From the NCBI RefSeq assembly GCF_032164335.1, contig NZ_CP134152.1:2294001-2358000 (forward strand): a stretch of DNA of 64,000 nucleotides. Reading direction: 5' to 3'. The notes under the pieces are model-generated. The model did no database searches and had not been told where the DNA came from. It saw only the letters and a list, made by a program, of their open reading frames with translations. Below are positions 38,382 to 48,078 of this stretch, piece after piece. A program made the position numbers and the translations under genes. The DNA comes from Winslowiella toletana (GTDB taxonomy: Bacteria; Pseudomonadota; Gammaproteobacteria; Enterobacterales; Enterobacteriaceae). How positions within the stretch are numbered: position 1 is the first letter of the stretch; each line of letters starts with the position of its first letter.

Positions 38382-38729
38382 AATCTATTCCTTGCTGAAT
38401 CCAGAACGTGTCTGGGGATCATCTTTCTCCAATGGGGCCATTCGGCTCTTAAAGTGCGTGCTGCATAAACTGAGATAAAATAAATAGCATTATTCTGTTG
38501 TTGTTAAAATAGTTTAATTTCTTATTTTCAATATAATTAAATTTTAAATTATTTATATGCTATCAATTAGGTTTCCACCGCGCTTTCTGGCTTTTACCGA
38601 ATCTAACCTTGTTCAACGAATACGAAAGGCATTGAGTGAGGATTCGGCGTAAAAAAAGGGCGATAAAATCGCCCCGATAGCCTGTTTGCAAGTTAGCGCA
38701 GATTGAGGCGGTGATAGCCTGTTTGCAAG
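38382..38729. other. AT-rich spacer between hypothetical gene and araA
   Basis: About 350 bp with a strongly AT-rich middle (38480-38570). It contains the terminator of the ara operon (38651-38674) and the first copy of a 37-bp tandem repeat. No araD or other gene is present. Confidence 0.6.
38651..38674 (-). terminator. Intrinsic terminator of araBA
   Basis: On the minus strand GGGCGAT pairs with ATCGCCC around a TTT loop and is followed by seven T. It lies 56 bases beyond the araA stop, beyond the duplicated sequence. Confidence 0.88.
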
Positions 38730-38749
38730 TTAGCGCAGATTCAGGCGGT
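38676..38749 (-). repeat. 37-bp tandem duplication across the araA stop codon
   Basis: Two 37-base copies (38676-38712 and 38713-38749) abut and differ at a single base. The right copy encodes the last residues (RLNLR) and stop of AraA; the left copy repeats them downstream as a non-translated remnant. Confidence 0.95.
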
Positions 38750-40235
38750 AATAGGCCTCATTCCAGCGCAGCGCATCGCGGAATGAGGGAAGAGTGGTGT
38801 CGTTATCGATTACCACGATTTCAATACCGTGCATTTCGGCATAAAGACGCATATCGTCAACATCAAGCGCCTGGCTGAATACCGTATGGTGCGCACCGCC
38901 ACCGAGGATCCACGCTTCAGCGGCGGTCGCCAGTGATGGCTGGGCGCGCCAGATCGCGCGTGCCACCGGCAATTTTGGCAACGGTTGCGGTTGCTCAATA
39001 GCCTCCACCACGTTAACCAGCAGACGGAATCGATCGCCGATATCAATCACGCTGGCGTTAACTGCGCGTCCGGCCGGGGCAGAGAAAATCAGGCGTGCCG
39101 GATCGGCTTTGTCACCAATACCAAGGAACTGCACATCGACCAGTGGTTTCTCTTCACGCGCAATCGACGGGCAGACTTCCAGCATATGCGAGCCAAGCAC
39201 CAGGTCGTTATCCGGCGAGAAGTGGTAGGTATAGTCTTCCATAAACGAGGTGCCGCCCGGCTGGCCTTGCGCCATTACTTTGAAAATATGCAGCAGCGCG
39301 GCGGTTTTCCAGTCGCCTTCACCGGCAAAACCATAGCCTTGTGCCATCAGACGCTGTACCGCAAGCCCAGGTAACTGGGTCATACCGTGCAGCGTCTGGA
39401 AATTGGTGGTGAACGCTTTGCACCCCTCGGCTTCAAGAAAGCGTTTTAAGCCCAGTTCAATGCGTGCGGCGTCCAGCACATTCTGTCGCTTCTCACCGTT
39501 CACCGCGGCGGCAGCGGTAAATTCATACTGGCTTTCATATTCGTCAATCAGTGCATTCAGATCGCCCTCGCTGACCTGGTTAATCACTTCCACCAAATCA
39601 CCGACACCCCAGCCGTTAACCGCATAGCCAAACTGGATTTGTGCACCGACTTTATCCCCTTCGGTTACCGCCACTTCGCGCATGTTGTCACCAAAACGCG
39701 CCACTTTAAGCTGCTGGCTGGCCTGTTTTGCCGCCGCGCCGCGCATCCATTTACCGATACGCTGCTGGCTGACCGGATCCTGCCAGTGACCGGCGATCAC
39801 ACTGTGTTGCAGATTCATCCGCGCGCCAATAAAGCCGAACTCACGACCGCCGTGCGCGGTCTGATTCAGGTTCATAAAGTCCATGTCCATGCTGTTCCAC
39901 GGGATCTCCGCGTTGAACTGGGTATGAAACTGCATCAGTGGTTTATTCAGAATCGACAGGCCGCCAATCCACATTTTGGCCGGAGAAAAAGTATGCAGCC
40001 AGGTAATAATCCCAAGGCAACTCTGGTCATAATTGGCCTGACGGCACAGTGCCAGCGCTTCATCAGGGCTTTTCACCAGTGGCTTCAGCTGTAATGTAAA
40101 CGGTAATCTGGCTTGGCGATTTAACCCGTCAACCACCTGCTGCGCATGCTGCTCAACCTGGCGCAATGTCTCGGCACCGTAGAGATGCTGCGTGCCAATC
40201 ACAAACCACACGCTGAGCGCGTTTAGCTGTTCCAT
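38730..40235 (-). CDS. araA: L-arabinose isomerase
   Basis: AraA converts L-arabinose to L-ribulose, the first catabolic step, using Mn2+. The 501-residue product (E. coli 500) has the N-terminal [31 protein letters not shown] and [13 protein letters not shown] segments, with metal-binding Glu and His residues within the latter regions and [15 protein letters not shown] precedes the start, 11 bases after araB. The 3' end is a 37-bp tandem duplication including the stop codon. In E. coli araD follows; here the operon terminates. Confidence 0.97.
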   Translation of the reverse strand: MEQLNALSVWFVIGTQHLYGAETLRQVEQHAQQVVDGLNRQARLPFTLQLKPLVKSPDEALALCRQANYDQSCLGIITWLHTFSPAKMWIGGLSILNKPLMQFHTQFNAEIPWNSMDMDFMNLNQTAHGGREFGFIGARMNLQHSVIAGHWQDPVSQQRIGKWMRGAAAKQASQQLKVARFGDNMREVAVTEGDKVGAQIQFGYAVNGWGVGDLVEVINQVSEGDLNALIDEYESQYEFTAAAAVNGEKRQNVLDAARIELGLKRFLEAEGCKAFTTNFQTLHGMTQLPGLAVQRLMAQGYGFAGEGDWKTAALLHIFKVMAQGQPGGTSFMEDYTYHFSPDNDLVLGSHMLEVCPSIAREEKPLVDVQFLGIGDKADPARLIFSAPAGRAVNASVIDIGDRFRLLVNVVEAIEQPQPLPKLPVARAIWRAQPSLATAAEAWILGGGAHHTVFSQALDVDDMRLYAEMHGIEIVVIDNDTTLPSFRDALRWNEAYYRLNLR

Positions 40236-40246
40236 AAAACCACTCC

Positions 40247-41932
40247 TTACTTAACGGATAAAGTGCGCGGGGCATACTGCGGTTCAGCAGCCTCACACCA
40301 GTGTTGATAGCGTTGATAAAGTTGCTGAAAACGTGCCACGCGCGCGGCATCCGGTTGCAGGGTTTCGGCTACCGGACTGGCCATCTGCTGTTGCGCTTGC
40401 GGGATATCGCGGTAAACGCCGGCGGCGACCGCGGCGAAAATCGCCGCGCCCAGCGCGCAGCATTCGTCGGAGGCGACGATATCCAGTGGACGATTCATTA
40501 CGTCGCAGCACACCTGCATAATCGCCGGTGATTTACGGGCGATACCGCCAAGTGCCAGAATATGTTCAACCGGAATCTGTTGCTGTTCGAAGCACTCCAT
40601 AATTGCGCGTGCGCCAAATGCGGTGGCGGCGATAAATCCACCAAACAGCGTCGGTGCATCGGTACCCAAATTCACATCGGTAATCACGCCTTTCAGCCGC
40701 TGGTTGGCGAACGGGGTTCGACGGCCATTAAACCAGTCCAGCACCACCGGCAGATGATCCAGCTGCGGATTGGCGACCCAGGCATCGGTCAGCTGACGCA
40801 GCAGATCCTGCTGGATCCCGGCAATCTGTGCTTTCAGCTGTGGATGCTGAGCAGAGGCCTGAATCAGCGGCCAGCTCAGCAGGCGGCTGAACCAGGCATA
40901 CATATCACCAAACGCCGACTGACCGGCCTCAAGACCGATCATGCCCGGCATCACGCTGCCATCAACCTGGCCGCAAATTCCCTTGATATCGCGCTGGCCG
41001 ACGCGTTCGGCATCAGCGATTAAGATGTCGCAGGTTGAAGTACCAATCACTTTGACCAGCGTATAAGGCTGCGCACCGGCACCGACCGCGCCCATATGGC
41101 AGTCAAATGCGCCGCCGGACAGCGTGACGCTGGTGGATAAACCAAACCGCTCCGCCCATTCTGCGGTCAGGGTGCCGACCGGGACATCCGCAGTCCAGGT
41201 TTCAGTAAACAGCGGGAAGTCGAGATCGCGTGTCAGCAGGGGATCGAGCGCATTGAGGAAATCGGCAGCGGGTAAACCTTGCCACTGTGGATGCCACAGA
41301 GATTTATGGCCCGCCGCGCAACGGCCACGGCGAATTTCGTGCGGGGCAGTGGTGCCACTCAGTAGCGCCGGTACCCAGTCGCACAGCTCTATCCAGGAGA
41401 CGGCGGCTTCGCGTACCGCCGCATCTTCGCGCGAGACGTGTAAAATTTTCGCCCAGAACCACTCTGAGGAGTAAACGCCGCCGATAAAGCGCGAGTAGTC
41501 CGGGAAGTCACCGCTGCGGCATAGCTGAGTGATGGCTTCGGCCTCTTCAATTGCCGTATGATCTTTCCATAATACAAACATCGCGTTCGGGTTATCGGCA
41601 AACTCCGGGCGCAGTGCCAGTATCCGGCCCTGACGGTCAATCGGTGCCGGTGTCGAGCCGGTAGAGTCAACGCCAATGCCAACCACGCTGGCACGCTGCT
41701 GTTCGCTTAAGCGCGAGACCACTGCGCTAATCGCCTGCTCCAGCGCATCAATATAATCCTGCGGGTGATGACGAAAGCGGCTGGCGCTGGGATCGCAATA
41801 TTTTCCCTCCTGCCAGCGCGCGTAGGCGACTACCTGTTTCTGTAATTCGGCACCGCTGTGACAATCTACCGCCAGCGCGCGAACCGAATCACTTCCAAAA
41901 TCTAAGCCAATTGTAATGGCACCAGCACGCAT
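40247..41932 (-). CDS. araB: L-ribulokinase
   Basis: AraB phosphorylates L-ribulose to L-ribulose 5-phosphate. The 561-residue FGGY-family kinase begins [19 protein letters not shown] (phosphate loop), has [23 protein letters not shown] and [22 protein letters not shown] in the C-terminal ATP-binding half. It is the first gene of araBA. Upstream lie tandem AraC half-sites at 42069-42106. The product needs AraD to enter the pentose phosphate pathway, and araD is not in the window. Confidence 0.96.
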   Translation of the reverse strand: MRAGAITIGLDFGSDSVRALAVDCHSGAELQKQVVAYARWQEGKYCDPSASRFRHHPQDYIDALEQAISAVVSRLSEQQRASVVGIGVDSTGSTPAPIDRQGRILALRPEFADNPNAMFVLWKDHTAIEEAEAITQLCRSGDFPDYSRFIGGVYSSEWFWAKILHVSREDAAVREAAVSWIELCDWVPALLSGTTAPHEIRRGRCAAGHKSLWHPQWQGLPAADFLNALDPLLTRDLDFPLFTETWTADVPVGTLTAEWAERFGLSTSVTLSGGAFDCHMGAVGAGAQPYTLVKVIGTSTCDILIADAERVGQRDIKGICGQVDGSVMPGMIGLEAGQSAFGDMYAWFSRLLSWPLIQASAQHPQLKAQIAGIQQDLLRQLTDAWVANPQLDHLPVVLDWFNGRRTPFANQRLKGVITDVNLGTDAPTLFGGFIAATAFGARAIMECFEQQQIPVEHILALGGIARKSPAIMQVCCDVMNRPLDIVASDECCALGAAIFAAVAAGVYRDIPQAQQQMASPVAETLQPDAARVARFQQLYQRYQHWCEAAEPQYAPRTLSVK

Positions 41933-42068
41933 AAGGCTCTCCTGTTAATCGCCGATCGCTGCTGTATACCCTAAGAAGCTGGCGCAAAAGCGGTTAGTCA
42001 TCTGCGGCTGCATATATGCACTTTCCTGTCATCGTGGGGCTTTCTGTGACTGACCTCAAAAGTTAACA

Positions 42069-42085
42069 GACGGTTAAATTGGCTG
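42069..42085 (-). promoter_or_regulatory. AraC half-site, I2-like
   Basis: Read on the minus strand, CAGC-N7-ACCGTC resembles E. coli araI2. It matches 6 of 10 fixed consensus positions, is on the araB side, and is exactly 21 bp from the stronger site, the spacing required for AraC activation. Confidence 0.6.
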
Positions 42086-42089
42086 AATG

Positions 42090-42106
42090 TATGGACATTT
42101 CTGCTG
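42090..42106 (-). promoter_or_regulatory. AraC half-site, I1-like
   Basis: Read on the minus strand, CAGCAGAAATGTCCATA fits TAGC-N7-TCCATA at 9 of 10 fixed positions. It is the strong upstream half of an I1-I2 pair oriented to activate araBA. Confidence 0.75.
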
Positions 42107-42117
42107 TAATTTCACGA

Positions 42118-42133
42118 TGTGATAGCGCTCTAC
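42118..42133. promoter_or_regulatory. CRP-like site upstream of AraC half-sites
   Basis: TGTGATAGCGCTCTAC has one perfect half (TGTGA) and a weak second half. Its centre is about 28 bp from the I1-like site, close to the E. coli araBAD arrangement. Confidence 0.4.
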
Positions 42134-42304
42134 AAATGTTGCTCGCTTTCCCGCTACAACTAGCCCTGCGGTTGTACAGCTATCAGTCAATTACGGTTCT
42201 AATTAGCTGATTTAACGCTACTGACTGAACTTGTTAGATGACTGGTAACGTTTACACCGCTTCGCTTACCTCATGCAAAAAACATTATCGAGCCGGAGAG
42301 CATC

Positions 42305-43288
42305 ATGCATAAATTCACTAAAGCGTTAGCCGTCGTTGGGCTGGCAGCCGTTATGTCACAATCAGCTATCGCCGAGACCATGAAACTGGGCTTTCTGGTA
42401 AAGCAGCCTGAGGAACCCTGGTTCCAGACCGAATGGAAATTTGCCGATAAAGCCGGTAAAGACCTGGGTTTTGAAGTGATCAAAATTGCCGTGCCGGACG
42501 GCGAGAAAACCCTCAATGCCATCGACAGCCTGGCGGCCAGTGGCGCGAAAGGGTTTGTTATCTGTACGCCGGATCCAAAACTGGGCGCGGCAATCGTTGC
42601 CAAGGCGCGCAGTTATGACCTGAAAGTGATTGCGGTGGACGATCAGTTTGTTACCGCGAAGGGCAAACCGATGGACAGTGTGCCGCTGGTGATGATGGCG
42701 GCGACCAAAATCGGCGAGCGTCAGGGCGACGAGCTGTACAAAGAGATGCAGAAACGCGGCTGGGATGTGAAAGAGACCGGCGTGATGGCCATTACCGCTG
42801 ATGAACTGGATACCGCCCGTCGCCGCACCGGCGGTTCAATGGCGGCGCTGAAAGCGGCCGGTTTCCCGGAAAAACAGATTTATCAGGTGCCAACCAAATC
42901 CAATGATATTCCCGGCGCGTTTGATGCCGGTAACTCGCTGCTGGTGCAGCATCCGGAAGTGAAAAACTGGTTAATCGTTGGCATGAACGATAACACCGTG
43001 CTGGGTGGGGTGCGTGCCACCGAAGGTCAGGGCTTTAAAGCGCCGAATGTGATTGGTATTGGTATCAACGGCGTGGATGCGGTCAGCGAGCTGTCGAAAG
43101 GTTCGGCGACCGGCTTCTACGGTTCACTGCTGCCAAGCCCGGATGTGCACGGCTACAAGAGCAGCCAGATGCTGTATGAGTGGGTTACTAAAGGCGTGGA
43201 GCCGGCGAAATTCACTGAGGTGACCGATGTGGTGCTGATTACCCGTGACAACTTTAAAACCGAACTGGCGAAAAAAGGGCTGATGTAA
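42305..43288 (+). CDS. araF: L-arabinose-binding periplasmic protein
   Basis: AraF captures L-arabinose in the periplasm for the AraFGH importer. The 327-residue protein has a signal peptide ending AIA before ETMKLGF, and the conserved KQPEEPWFQTEWKFADKA, AVDDQFVTAKGKPM and IVGMNDNTVLGGVRA segments lining the sugar site. It is first in araFGH-araC and is followed by a stem-loop that probably raises its level over AraG/AraH. Confidence 0.97.
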   Translation: MHKFTKALAVVGLAAVMSQSAIAETMKLGFLVKQPEEPWFQTEWKFADKAGKDLGFEVIKIAVPDGEKTLNAIDSLAASGAKGFVICTPDPKLGAAIVAKARSYDLKVIAVDDQFVTAKGKPMDSVPLVMMAATKIGERQGDELYKEMQKRGWDVKETGVMAITADELDTARRRTGGSMAALKAAGFPEKQIYQVPTKSNDIPGAFDAGNSLLVQHPEVKNWLIVGMNDNTVLGGVRATEGQGFKAPNVIGIGINGVDAVSELSKGSATGFYGSLLPSPDVHGYKSSQMLYEWVTKGVEPAKFTEVTDVVLITRDNFKTELAKKGLM

Positions 43289-43304
43289 TTCCACTGTTGT
43301 CATC

Positions 43305-43330
43305 AGGGCCTGACCGTCAGGCCCTTTGTT
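43305..43330 (+). terminator. Attenuating hairpin between araF and araG
   Basis: A perfect 9-bp stem (AGGGCCTGA with TCAGGCCCT), CCG loop and short T-rich tail TTTGTT. It lies between receptor and ATPase genes, the usual place for partial termination in binding-protein operons. Confidence 0.7.
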
Positions 43331-43357
43331 ATCCGCTTTCTTTACAGGGGGAACCCC

Positions 43358-44878
43358 ATGAACACTGAACCCGCATTTCTGTCGTTTCATGGCATCAGCA
43401 AAACCTTTCCCGGCGTAAAAGCGCTACAGGAGATCGGTTTCGAGTGTCATGCCGGGCAGGTCCACGCGCTAATGGGGGAAAACGGCGCCGGTAAATCGAC
43501 ATTACTGAAAATTCTCAGCGGCAGTTATCAACCTGACAGCGGAGAAATTCGCATCAAAGGCCAGCCGGTGAATTTCAGCCATACCACCGAAGCGCTTGAT
43601 GCCGGGGTCGCGATTATCTATCAGGAACTGCATCTGGTGCCGGAGATGAGCATTGCTGAAAATATCTACCTCGGTCAGCTGCCGCAGCGTGCAGGCTGGG
43701 TGAATCGTAAGTTGCTGCGCTATGAGGCCGGGCAACAGCTGAAAAATCTGGGTATGGACATTGACCCGGATACGCCGCTGAAATATCTGTCGCTGGGGCA
43801 GTGGCAAATGGTGGAAATTGCCAAAGCGCTGGCGCGTAACGCCAAAATTATTGCGTTTGATGAGCCGACCAGTTCGCTGTCGGCGCGCGAGATTGAACAG
43901 CTGTTTCTCGTTATCCGCAATCTGCGCGAACAGGGGCGGGTGGTGCTGTATGTTTCGCACCGCATGGAGGAGATTTTCGCGCTCAGCGATGCAATTACGG
44001 TGTTTAAAGATGGCCGCTATGTGCGCACCTTTACTGATGTGGCAAATACCAATCACGATCAGCTGGTGCAGGCGATGGTCGGTCGCGAAATCGGTGATAT
44101 CTATGGCTACCGGGCGCGGGCTACCGGAGCAGTGCGTCTGCAACTGAATCAGGTGCATGCCAAAGGCGTCCGTACGCCAATTTCACTCAGCGTGCGCGCC
44201 GGGGAAATTGTCGGCTTATTTGGTCTGGTCGGCGCCGGGCGCAGTGAGCTGATGAAAGGGCTGTTTGGTGCCACCCGGCTGATATCGGGCGAGGTCAGTC
44301 TTGATGGTGAAACGCTGAGAATCAGTGAACCGTCTGACGCGATCCGTGCTGGCATGATGTTATGCCCGGAAGATCGTAAAGCCGACGGCATCATTCCGGT
44401 TCATTCGGTGCGCGATAATATCAATATCAGCGCCCGTCGCCATAATCTCACCGCCGGTTGTCTGATTGACCGCGCATGGGAGACAAAAAACGCTGAGCAG
44501 CATATCCGCTCGCTGAATATCAAAACGCCGTCCGCCGATCAGTTGATTATGAATCTTTCCGGCGGCAATCAGCAGAAGGCCATTCTGGGCCGCTGGCTGT
44601 CGGAAGAGATGAAAGTCATTCTGCTCGATGAACCGACGCGCGGCATTGACGTCGGCGCCAAACATGAAATTTATAATCTGATTTATGCGCTGGCTGAGAA
44701 GGGGATTGCGGTGCTGTTTGCCTCCAGCGATCTGCCGGAAGTGATGGGGCTGGCTGACCGCATTATTGTGATGCGTGAAGGTGAAATTGCCGGTGAACTT
44801 CGCCATGACGAAGCGACCGAGCAGAAAACCCTGCATCTGGCGATGCCGAAAATCTCTCAAGTGGCCGCTGTGGCCTGA
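43358..44878 (+). CDS. araG: L-arabinose ABC transporter ATP-binding protein
   Basis: AraG is the 506-residue double ATPase of the high-affinity arabinose importer. Domain 1 has GENGAGKST (about residue 39) and [12 protein letters not shown]; domain 2 has [17 protein letters not shown] and [12 protein letters not shown]. The C-terminal segment continues to an Ala/Val-rich end. It lies 69 bases after araF and 16 before araH. Confidence 0.95.
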   Translation: MNTEPAFLSFHGISKTFPGVKALQEIGFECHAGQVHALMGENGAGKSTLLKILSGSYQPDSGEIRIKGQPVNFSHTTEALDAGVAIIYQELHLVPEMSIAENIYLGQLPQRAGWVNRKLLRYEAGQQLKNLGMDIDPDTPLKYLSLGQWQMVEIAKALARNAKIIAFDEPTSSLSAREIEQLFLVIRNLREQGRVVLYVSHRMEEIFALSDAITVFKDGRYVRTFTDVANTNHDQLVQAMVGREIGDIYGYRARATGAVRLQLNQVHAKGVRTPISLSVRAGEIVGLFGLVGAGRSELMKGLFGATRLISGEVSLDGETLRISEPSDAIRAGMMLCPEDRKADGIIPVHSVRDNINISARRHNLTAGCLIDRAWETKNAEQHIRSLNIKTPSADQLIMNLSGGNQQKAILGRWLSEEMKVILLDEPTRGIDVGAKHEIYNLIYALAEKGIAVLFASSDLPEVMGLADRIIVMREGEIAGELRHDEATEQKTLHLAMPKISQVAAVA

Positions 44879-44894
44879 ATCCAGGAGTGCTGTT

Positions 44895-45884
44895 ATGTCT
44901 TCTTCAACCACCTCAAACACCACGCCACCGGTCTCGCGTTCCGGCACCAATCTCGCACGCATCTGGGATAACTTCGGCATGCTGGTGGTATTTGCCGTGC
45001 TGTTTATCGGCTGCATGATTTTCGTGCCGAATTTTGGCAGTTTTATCAATATGAAAGGCCTGGGCCTGGCGATGTCAATGTCCGGTATGGTGGCCTGCGG
45101 CATGTTGTTCTGCCTGGCTTCCGGTGATTTTGACCTCTCGGTTGCGTCGGTAATTGCCTGTGCCGGAGTGACGACGGCGGTGGTGATTAATCTCAGCGAA
45201 AGCTTGTGGATTGGTATCACTGCCGGTCTGCTGCTCGGGGTTGCCTGCGGCTTCGTGAACGGTTTCGTGATTGCGAAACTGAAAATTAACGCGCTGATTA
45301 CCACGCTGGCGACGATGCAAATTGTGCGCGGTCTGGCCTATATTTTTTCTGACGGTAAGGCAGTCGGTATTGAAGATGAGCGCTTCTTCGCGCTGGGTTA
45401 TACCAACTGGCTGGGCATTCCGGCACCGATCTGGCTGACTATCGCCACCATGATCGTGTTTGGTTTTCTGCTGAACAAAACCACCTTTGGCCGCAATACG
45501 CTGGCCATCGGCGGTAATGAAGAGGCGGCGCGGCTGGCGGGCGTACCGGTGGTGCGTACCCGCATCATTATTTTTATTCTGTCCGGGCTGGTTTCCGCTG
45601 CCGCGGGGATTATTCTCGCTTCGCGAATGACCAGCGGCCAGCCGATGACGTCACTGGGTTATGAACTGATTGTTATCTCAGCCTGCGTGTTGGGCGGCGT
45701 CTCGCTGAAAGGCGGCATCGGCAAAATTTCTTATGTAGTGGCTGGGGTGCTGATCCTCGGTACGGTAGAGAATGCGATGAATTTATTGAATATCTCGCCG
45801 TTCTCACAGTATGTGGTGCGTGGCCTGATATTGTTAGCGGCGGTGATTTTCGACCGCTATAAACAAAAAGCCAAAACCCACTAG
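44895..45884 (+). CDS. araH: L-arabinose ABC transporter permease
   Basis: AraH is the inner-membrane channel, 329 residues, with about ten helices. The start at 44895 ([20 protein letters not shown]) has AGGAG 7 bases upstream; a longer frame open from 44775 lies inside araG and is rejected. [36 protein letters not shown] and [20 protein letters not shown] are typical of the family. The araC gene follows 49 bases later on the same strand. Confidence 0.95.
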   Translation: MSSSTTSNTTPPVSRSGTNLARIWDNFGMLVVFAVLFIGCMIFVPNFGSFINMKGLGLAMSMSGMVACGMLFCLASGDFDLSVASVIACAGVTTAVVINLSESLWIGITAGLLLGVACGFVNGFVIAKLKINALITTLATMQIVRGLAYIFSDGKAVGIEDERFFALGYTNWLGIPAPIWLTIATMIVFGFLLNKTTFGRNTLAIGGNEEAARLAGVPVVRTRIIIFILSGLVSAAAGIILASRMTSGQPMTSLGYELIVISACVLGGVSLKGGIGKISYVVAGVLILGTVENAMNLLNISPFSQYVVRGLILLAAVIFDRYKQKAKTH

Positions 45885-45933
45885 CTCACGCCGGTGGATT
45901 AACAGGCCGAAAAATATGTCAACCGGAGGGGTT

Positions 45934-46854
45934 ATGTATCACCGTCTGCCTGGAACCGTTCAGTCGAACCCATTGCTGCCGGGCTATCCGTTTAATGCCT
46001 GGCTGGTGGCAGGGCTGACGCCGATTACCGCCAATGGGCCGCTGGACTTTTTTATTGATCGTCCGCTCGGCATGAAAGGCTATATTCTCAATCTGACGAT
46101 CAAAGGCAGCGGACGGGTATTTGACGGTGAAGCGGCATTTGACTGCGAGCCGGGCGACCTGCTGCTGTTTCAGCCCAAAACGCCGCACTACTATGGCCGC
46201 TCATCCGACAGCGATTGCTGGTTCCACCGCTGGATTTACTTCCGCCCGCGTGCCTACTGGAGTGACTGGTTGCAGTGGCAGGATCAGAACCAGGGCGTTG
46301 GCCGGCTGCGGTTGCCGGAGGCGCTGCGCGGAGAGTTTGATCGCCTGATGGCCAATATTGAGCAGACCCATAACTCCGGGCGGCGCTTTGCCGAAGAGCT
46401 GGCGATGAATTTGTTGGAGCGGCTGTTGCTGCGGGCGGTGGAAGAAGATCCTCGTTCTCATCAGCAGGTGCGCGATCCGCGGGTTATTGAAGCCTGTCAG
46501 TACGTTACCGGCAATCTGGCGGGCGAGGTTAAAATTGAAGAGGTAGCAAAATTCGTCTGCCTGTCGCCGTCGCGGCTGGCGCATCTGTTCCGTGAGCAGA
46601 TGGGAGTGAATCTGCTACGCTGGCGTGAGGATCAGCGAGTAATACGCGCCAAACTGCTGTTACAGACCACTCAGGAGCCGATCGCCAGCGTGGGGCGGGA
46701 AGTCGGTTATGACGATCAGCTCTATTTCTCACGCGTATTTCGTAAACGGGTCGGTGTCAGCCCGAGTGACTTTCGTCGTCGCAGTCAGGATGCCCATGAT
46801 GCGCTGGTAGCCGAGGAGAGCTGGCAGATGCCGCGATCGGGGACAAACAGCTAA
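45934..46854 (+). CDS. araC: Arabinose operon regulator AraC
   Basis: AraC binds L-arabinose through its N-terminal cupin and activates or represses ara promoters. The 306-residue product keeps [20 protein letters not shown] in the arm region, [33 protein letters not shown] and, in the C-terminal AraC/XylS double helix-turn-helix, [18 protein letters not shown] and [14 protein letters not shown]. The start at 45934 follows GGAGGGG by 2-3 bases; an ATG at 45916 is less likely. The gene lies directly after araH, so it is probably cotranscribed with the importer, unlike E. coli where it is divergent from araBAD. Confidence 0.95.
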   Translation: MYHRLPGTVQSNPLLPGYPFNAWLVAGLTPITANGPLDFFIDRPLGMKGYILNLTIKGSGRVFDGEAAFDCEPGDLLLFQPKTPHYYGRSSDSDCWFHRWIYFRPRAYWSDWLQWQDQNQGVGRLRLPEALRGEFDRLMANIEQTHNSGRRFAEELAMNLLERLLLRAVEEDPRSHQQVRDPRVIEACQYVTGNLAGEVKIEEVAKFVCLSPSRLAHLFREQMGVNLLRWREDQRVIRAKLLLQTTQEPIASVGREVGYDDQLYFSRVFRKRVGVSPSDFRRRSQDAHDALVAEESWQMPRSGTNS

Positions 46855-46915
46855 TTCAGCTCAATCTGGCTTGTTCTCTGAGACTTAATGGTTTTAAATC
46901 ATTAGGTAAAGTTTT

Positions 46916-46943
46916 GCCGGTGAATGCATATTGCTTCACCGGC
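46916..46943. terminator. Hairpin between araC and ydgJ
   Basis: GCCGGTGAA pairs with TTCACCGGC over 9 bp around a 10-base loop. No U tract follows on either strand, so it may be a weak terminator of araFGH-araC. Confidence 0.4.
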
Positions 46944-46971
46944 AGGCTTAGGCTGAACAAGAGGAATGCTA

Positions 46972-48009
46972 ATGAGTGATAAAGTCCGTGTCGGTCTGGT
47001 GGGTTATGGCTTCGCCAGCAAAACGTTTCATGCTCCGCTAATTGCCGGTACCTCAGAAATGGAGCTGGCTGCGGTCTCCAGCAGCGACGCAGCGAAAGTT
47101 CATGCCGACTGGCCTGCCATGCAGGTGGTTGCCGATCCACAAACGCTGTTTGACGATCCGACCATTCAGGTCATTGTTATTCCTACGCCAAATGATACCC
47201 ATTTCCCGCTGGCTAAAGCGGCGCTCAATGCGGGCAAACACGTAGTAGTCGATAAACCGTTCACCGTGACTCAGGCAGAGGCCCGCGAGCTGGATGCGCT
47301 GGCTAAAACCAAAGGCTTGTTGCTTTCGGTATTCCATAACCGCCGCTGGGACAGTGATTTCCTGACGCTGAAAGCGCTGCTGGCCGATGGCACGCTCGGT
47401 GAGGTGCGTTACCTTGAATCGCATTTCGATCGCTTCCGTCCGGAAGTCCGTCAGCGCTGGCGCGAAATGAAAGGAGCCGGTAGCGGTATCTGGTTTGATC
47501 TTGGTCCGCATGTGATCGATCAGGCGCTGCAACTGTTTGGCAAGCCGGATGCCATCAATGTTGATATGGCCGAGCTGCGTCCGGGTGCGCAAACCACTGA
47601 CTATTTTCACGCGGTACTGACGTATCCACAGCGTCGGGTGGTACTGCACGGCAGTATGCTGGTGGCGGCGGAGTCGGCTCGCTTCCAGGTGCACGGCACG
47701 CGCGGCAGCTATATAAAATATGGTCTGGATCCGCAGGAAGATCGGCTGAAGGATGGTGCGCGCCCGCCGCAGGAAGACTGGGGTTATGATATGCGTGATG
47801 GCGTACTGACGCTGGCTGAAGGTGAGGTGATGGTGGAGAAAACGCTGCTGACGATCCCGGGCAATTATCCGGCTTACTATGCAGCGATCCGCGATGCGGT
47901 AAATGGCACAGGCAGTAACCCGGTCACTGCCGAAGAGGCGATTCAGGTTATGGAACTGATCGAGCTGGGCCTGCAATCAGCAGAGAAAGGACAGACGCTG
48001 TCGCTGTAG
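46972..48009 (+). CDS. ydgJ: Gfo/Idh/MocA-family oxidoreductase YdgJ
   Basis: A 345-residue predicted NAD(P)-dependent oxidoreductase, close to E. coli YdgJ. The N-terminal Rossmann fold reads RVGLVGYGFASKTFHAPLI, the EKP-type motif is DKPFTVT near residue 95, and the conserved SVFHNRRWDSDFLTLK and GSGIWFDLGPHVIDQAL segments form the active site. The start at 46972 has AGAGGA upstream. The substrate is unknown. It converges with add across two hairpins. Confidence 0.95.
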   Translation: MSDKVRVGLVGYGFASKTFHAPLIAGTSEMELAAVSSSDAAKVHADWPAMQVVADPQTLFDDPTIQVIVIPTPNDTHFPLAKAALNAGKHVVVDKPFTVTQAEARELDALAKTKGLLLSVFHNRRWDSDFLTLKALLADGTLGEVRYLESHFDRFRPEVRQRWREMKGAGSGIWFDLGPHVIDQALQLFGKPDAINVDMAELRPGAQTTDYFHAVLTYPQRRVVLHGSMLVAAESARFQVHGTRGSYIKYGLDPQEDRLKDGARPPQEDWGYDMRDGVLTLAEGEVMVEKTLLTIPGNYPAYYAAIRDAVNGTGSNPVTAEEAIQVMELIELGLQSAEKGQTLSL

Positions 48010-48034
48010 GGGCGGCTAATCCTTCTCGCCGCCC
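48010..48034. terminator. Hairpin after ydgJ
   Basis: GGGCGGC pairs with GCCGCCC around an 11-base loop, immediately after the ydgJ stop. It lacks a U tract. Confidence 0.45.
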
Positions 48035-48058
48035 ATGCACATTGCCTGCGATGATAAC

Positions 48059-48078
48059 GGGAGCCGTTAACGGCTCCC
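48059..48078. terminator. Perfect palindrome across the add stop codon
   Basis: GGGAGCCGTTAACGGCTCCC is a 20-bp perfect palindrome. The add stop codon (48067-48069) is inside it. It probably ends one or both convergent messages, though no U tract follows. Confidence 0.45.

Larger units (their letters stand above)
41933..42304. other. Divergent ara control region
   Basis: This 372-bp stretch separates leftward araBA from rightward araFGH-araC. It holds tandem AraC half-sites 21 bp apart (42069-42085 and 42090-42106), a CRP-like site (42118-42133), and a short inverted repeat (TACAAC/GTTGTA at 42155-42176). No gene was seen. Confidence 0.7.

Noticed and set aside
46916..46943. Perfect 9-bp inverted repeat as a mobile-element end
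   Set aside because: There is no transposase, target duplication or second copy in the window; a hairpin at an operon end explains it better.
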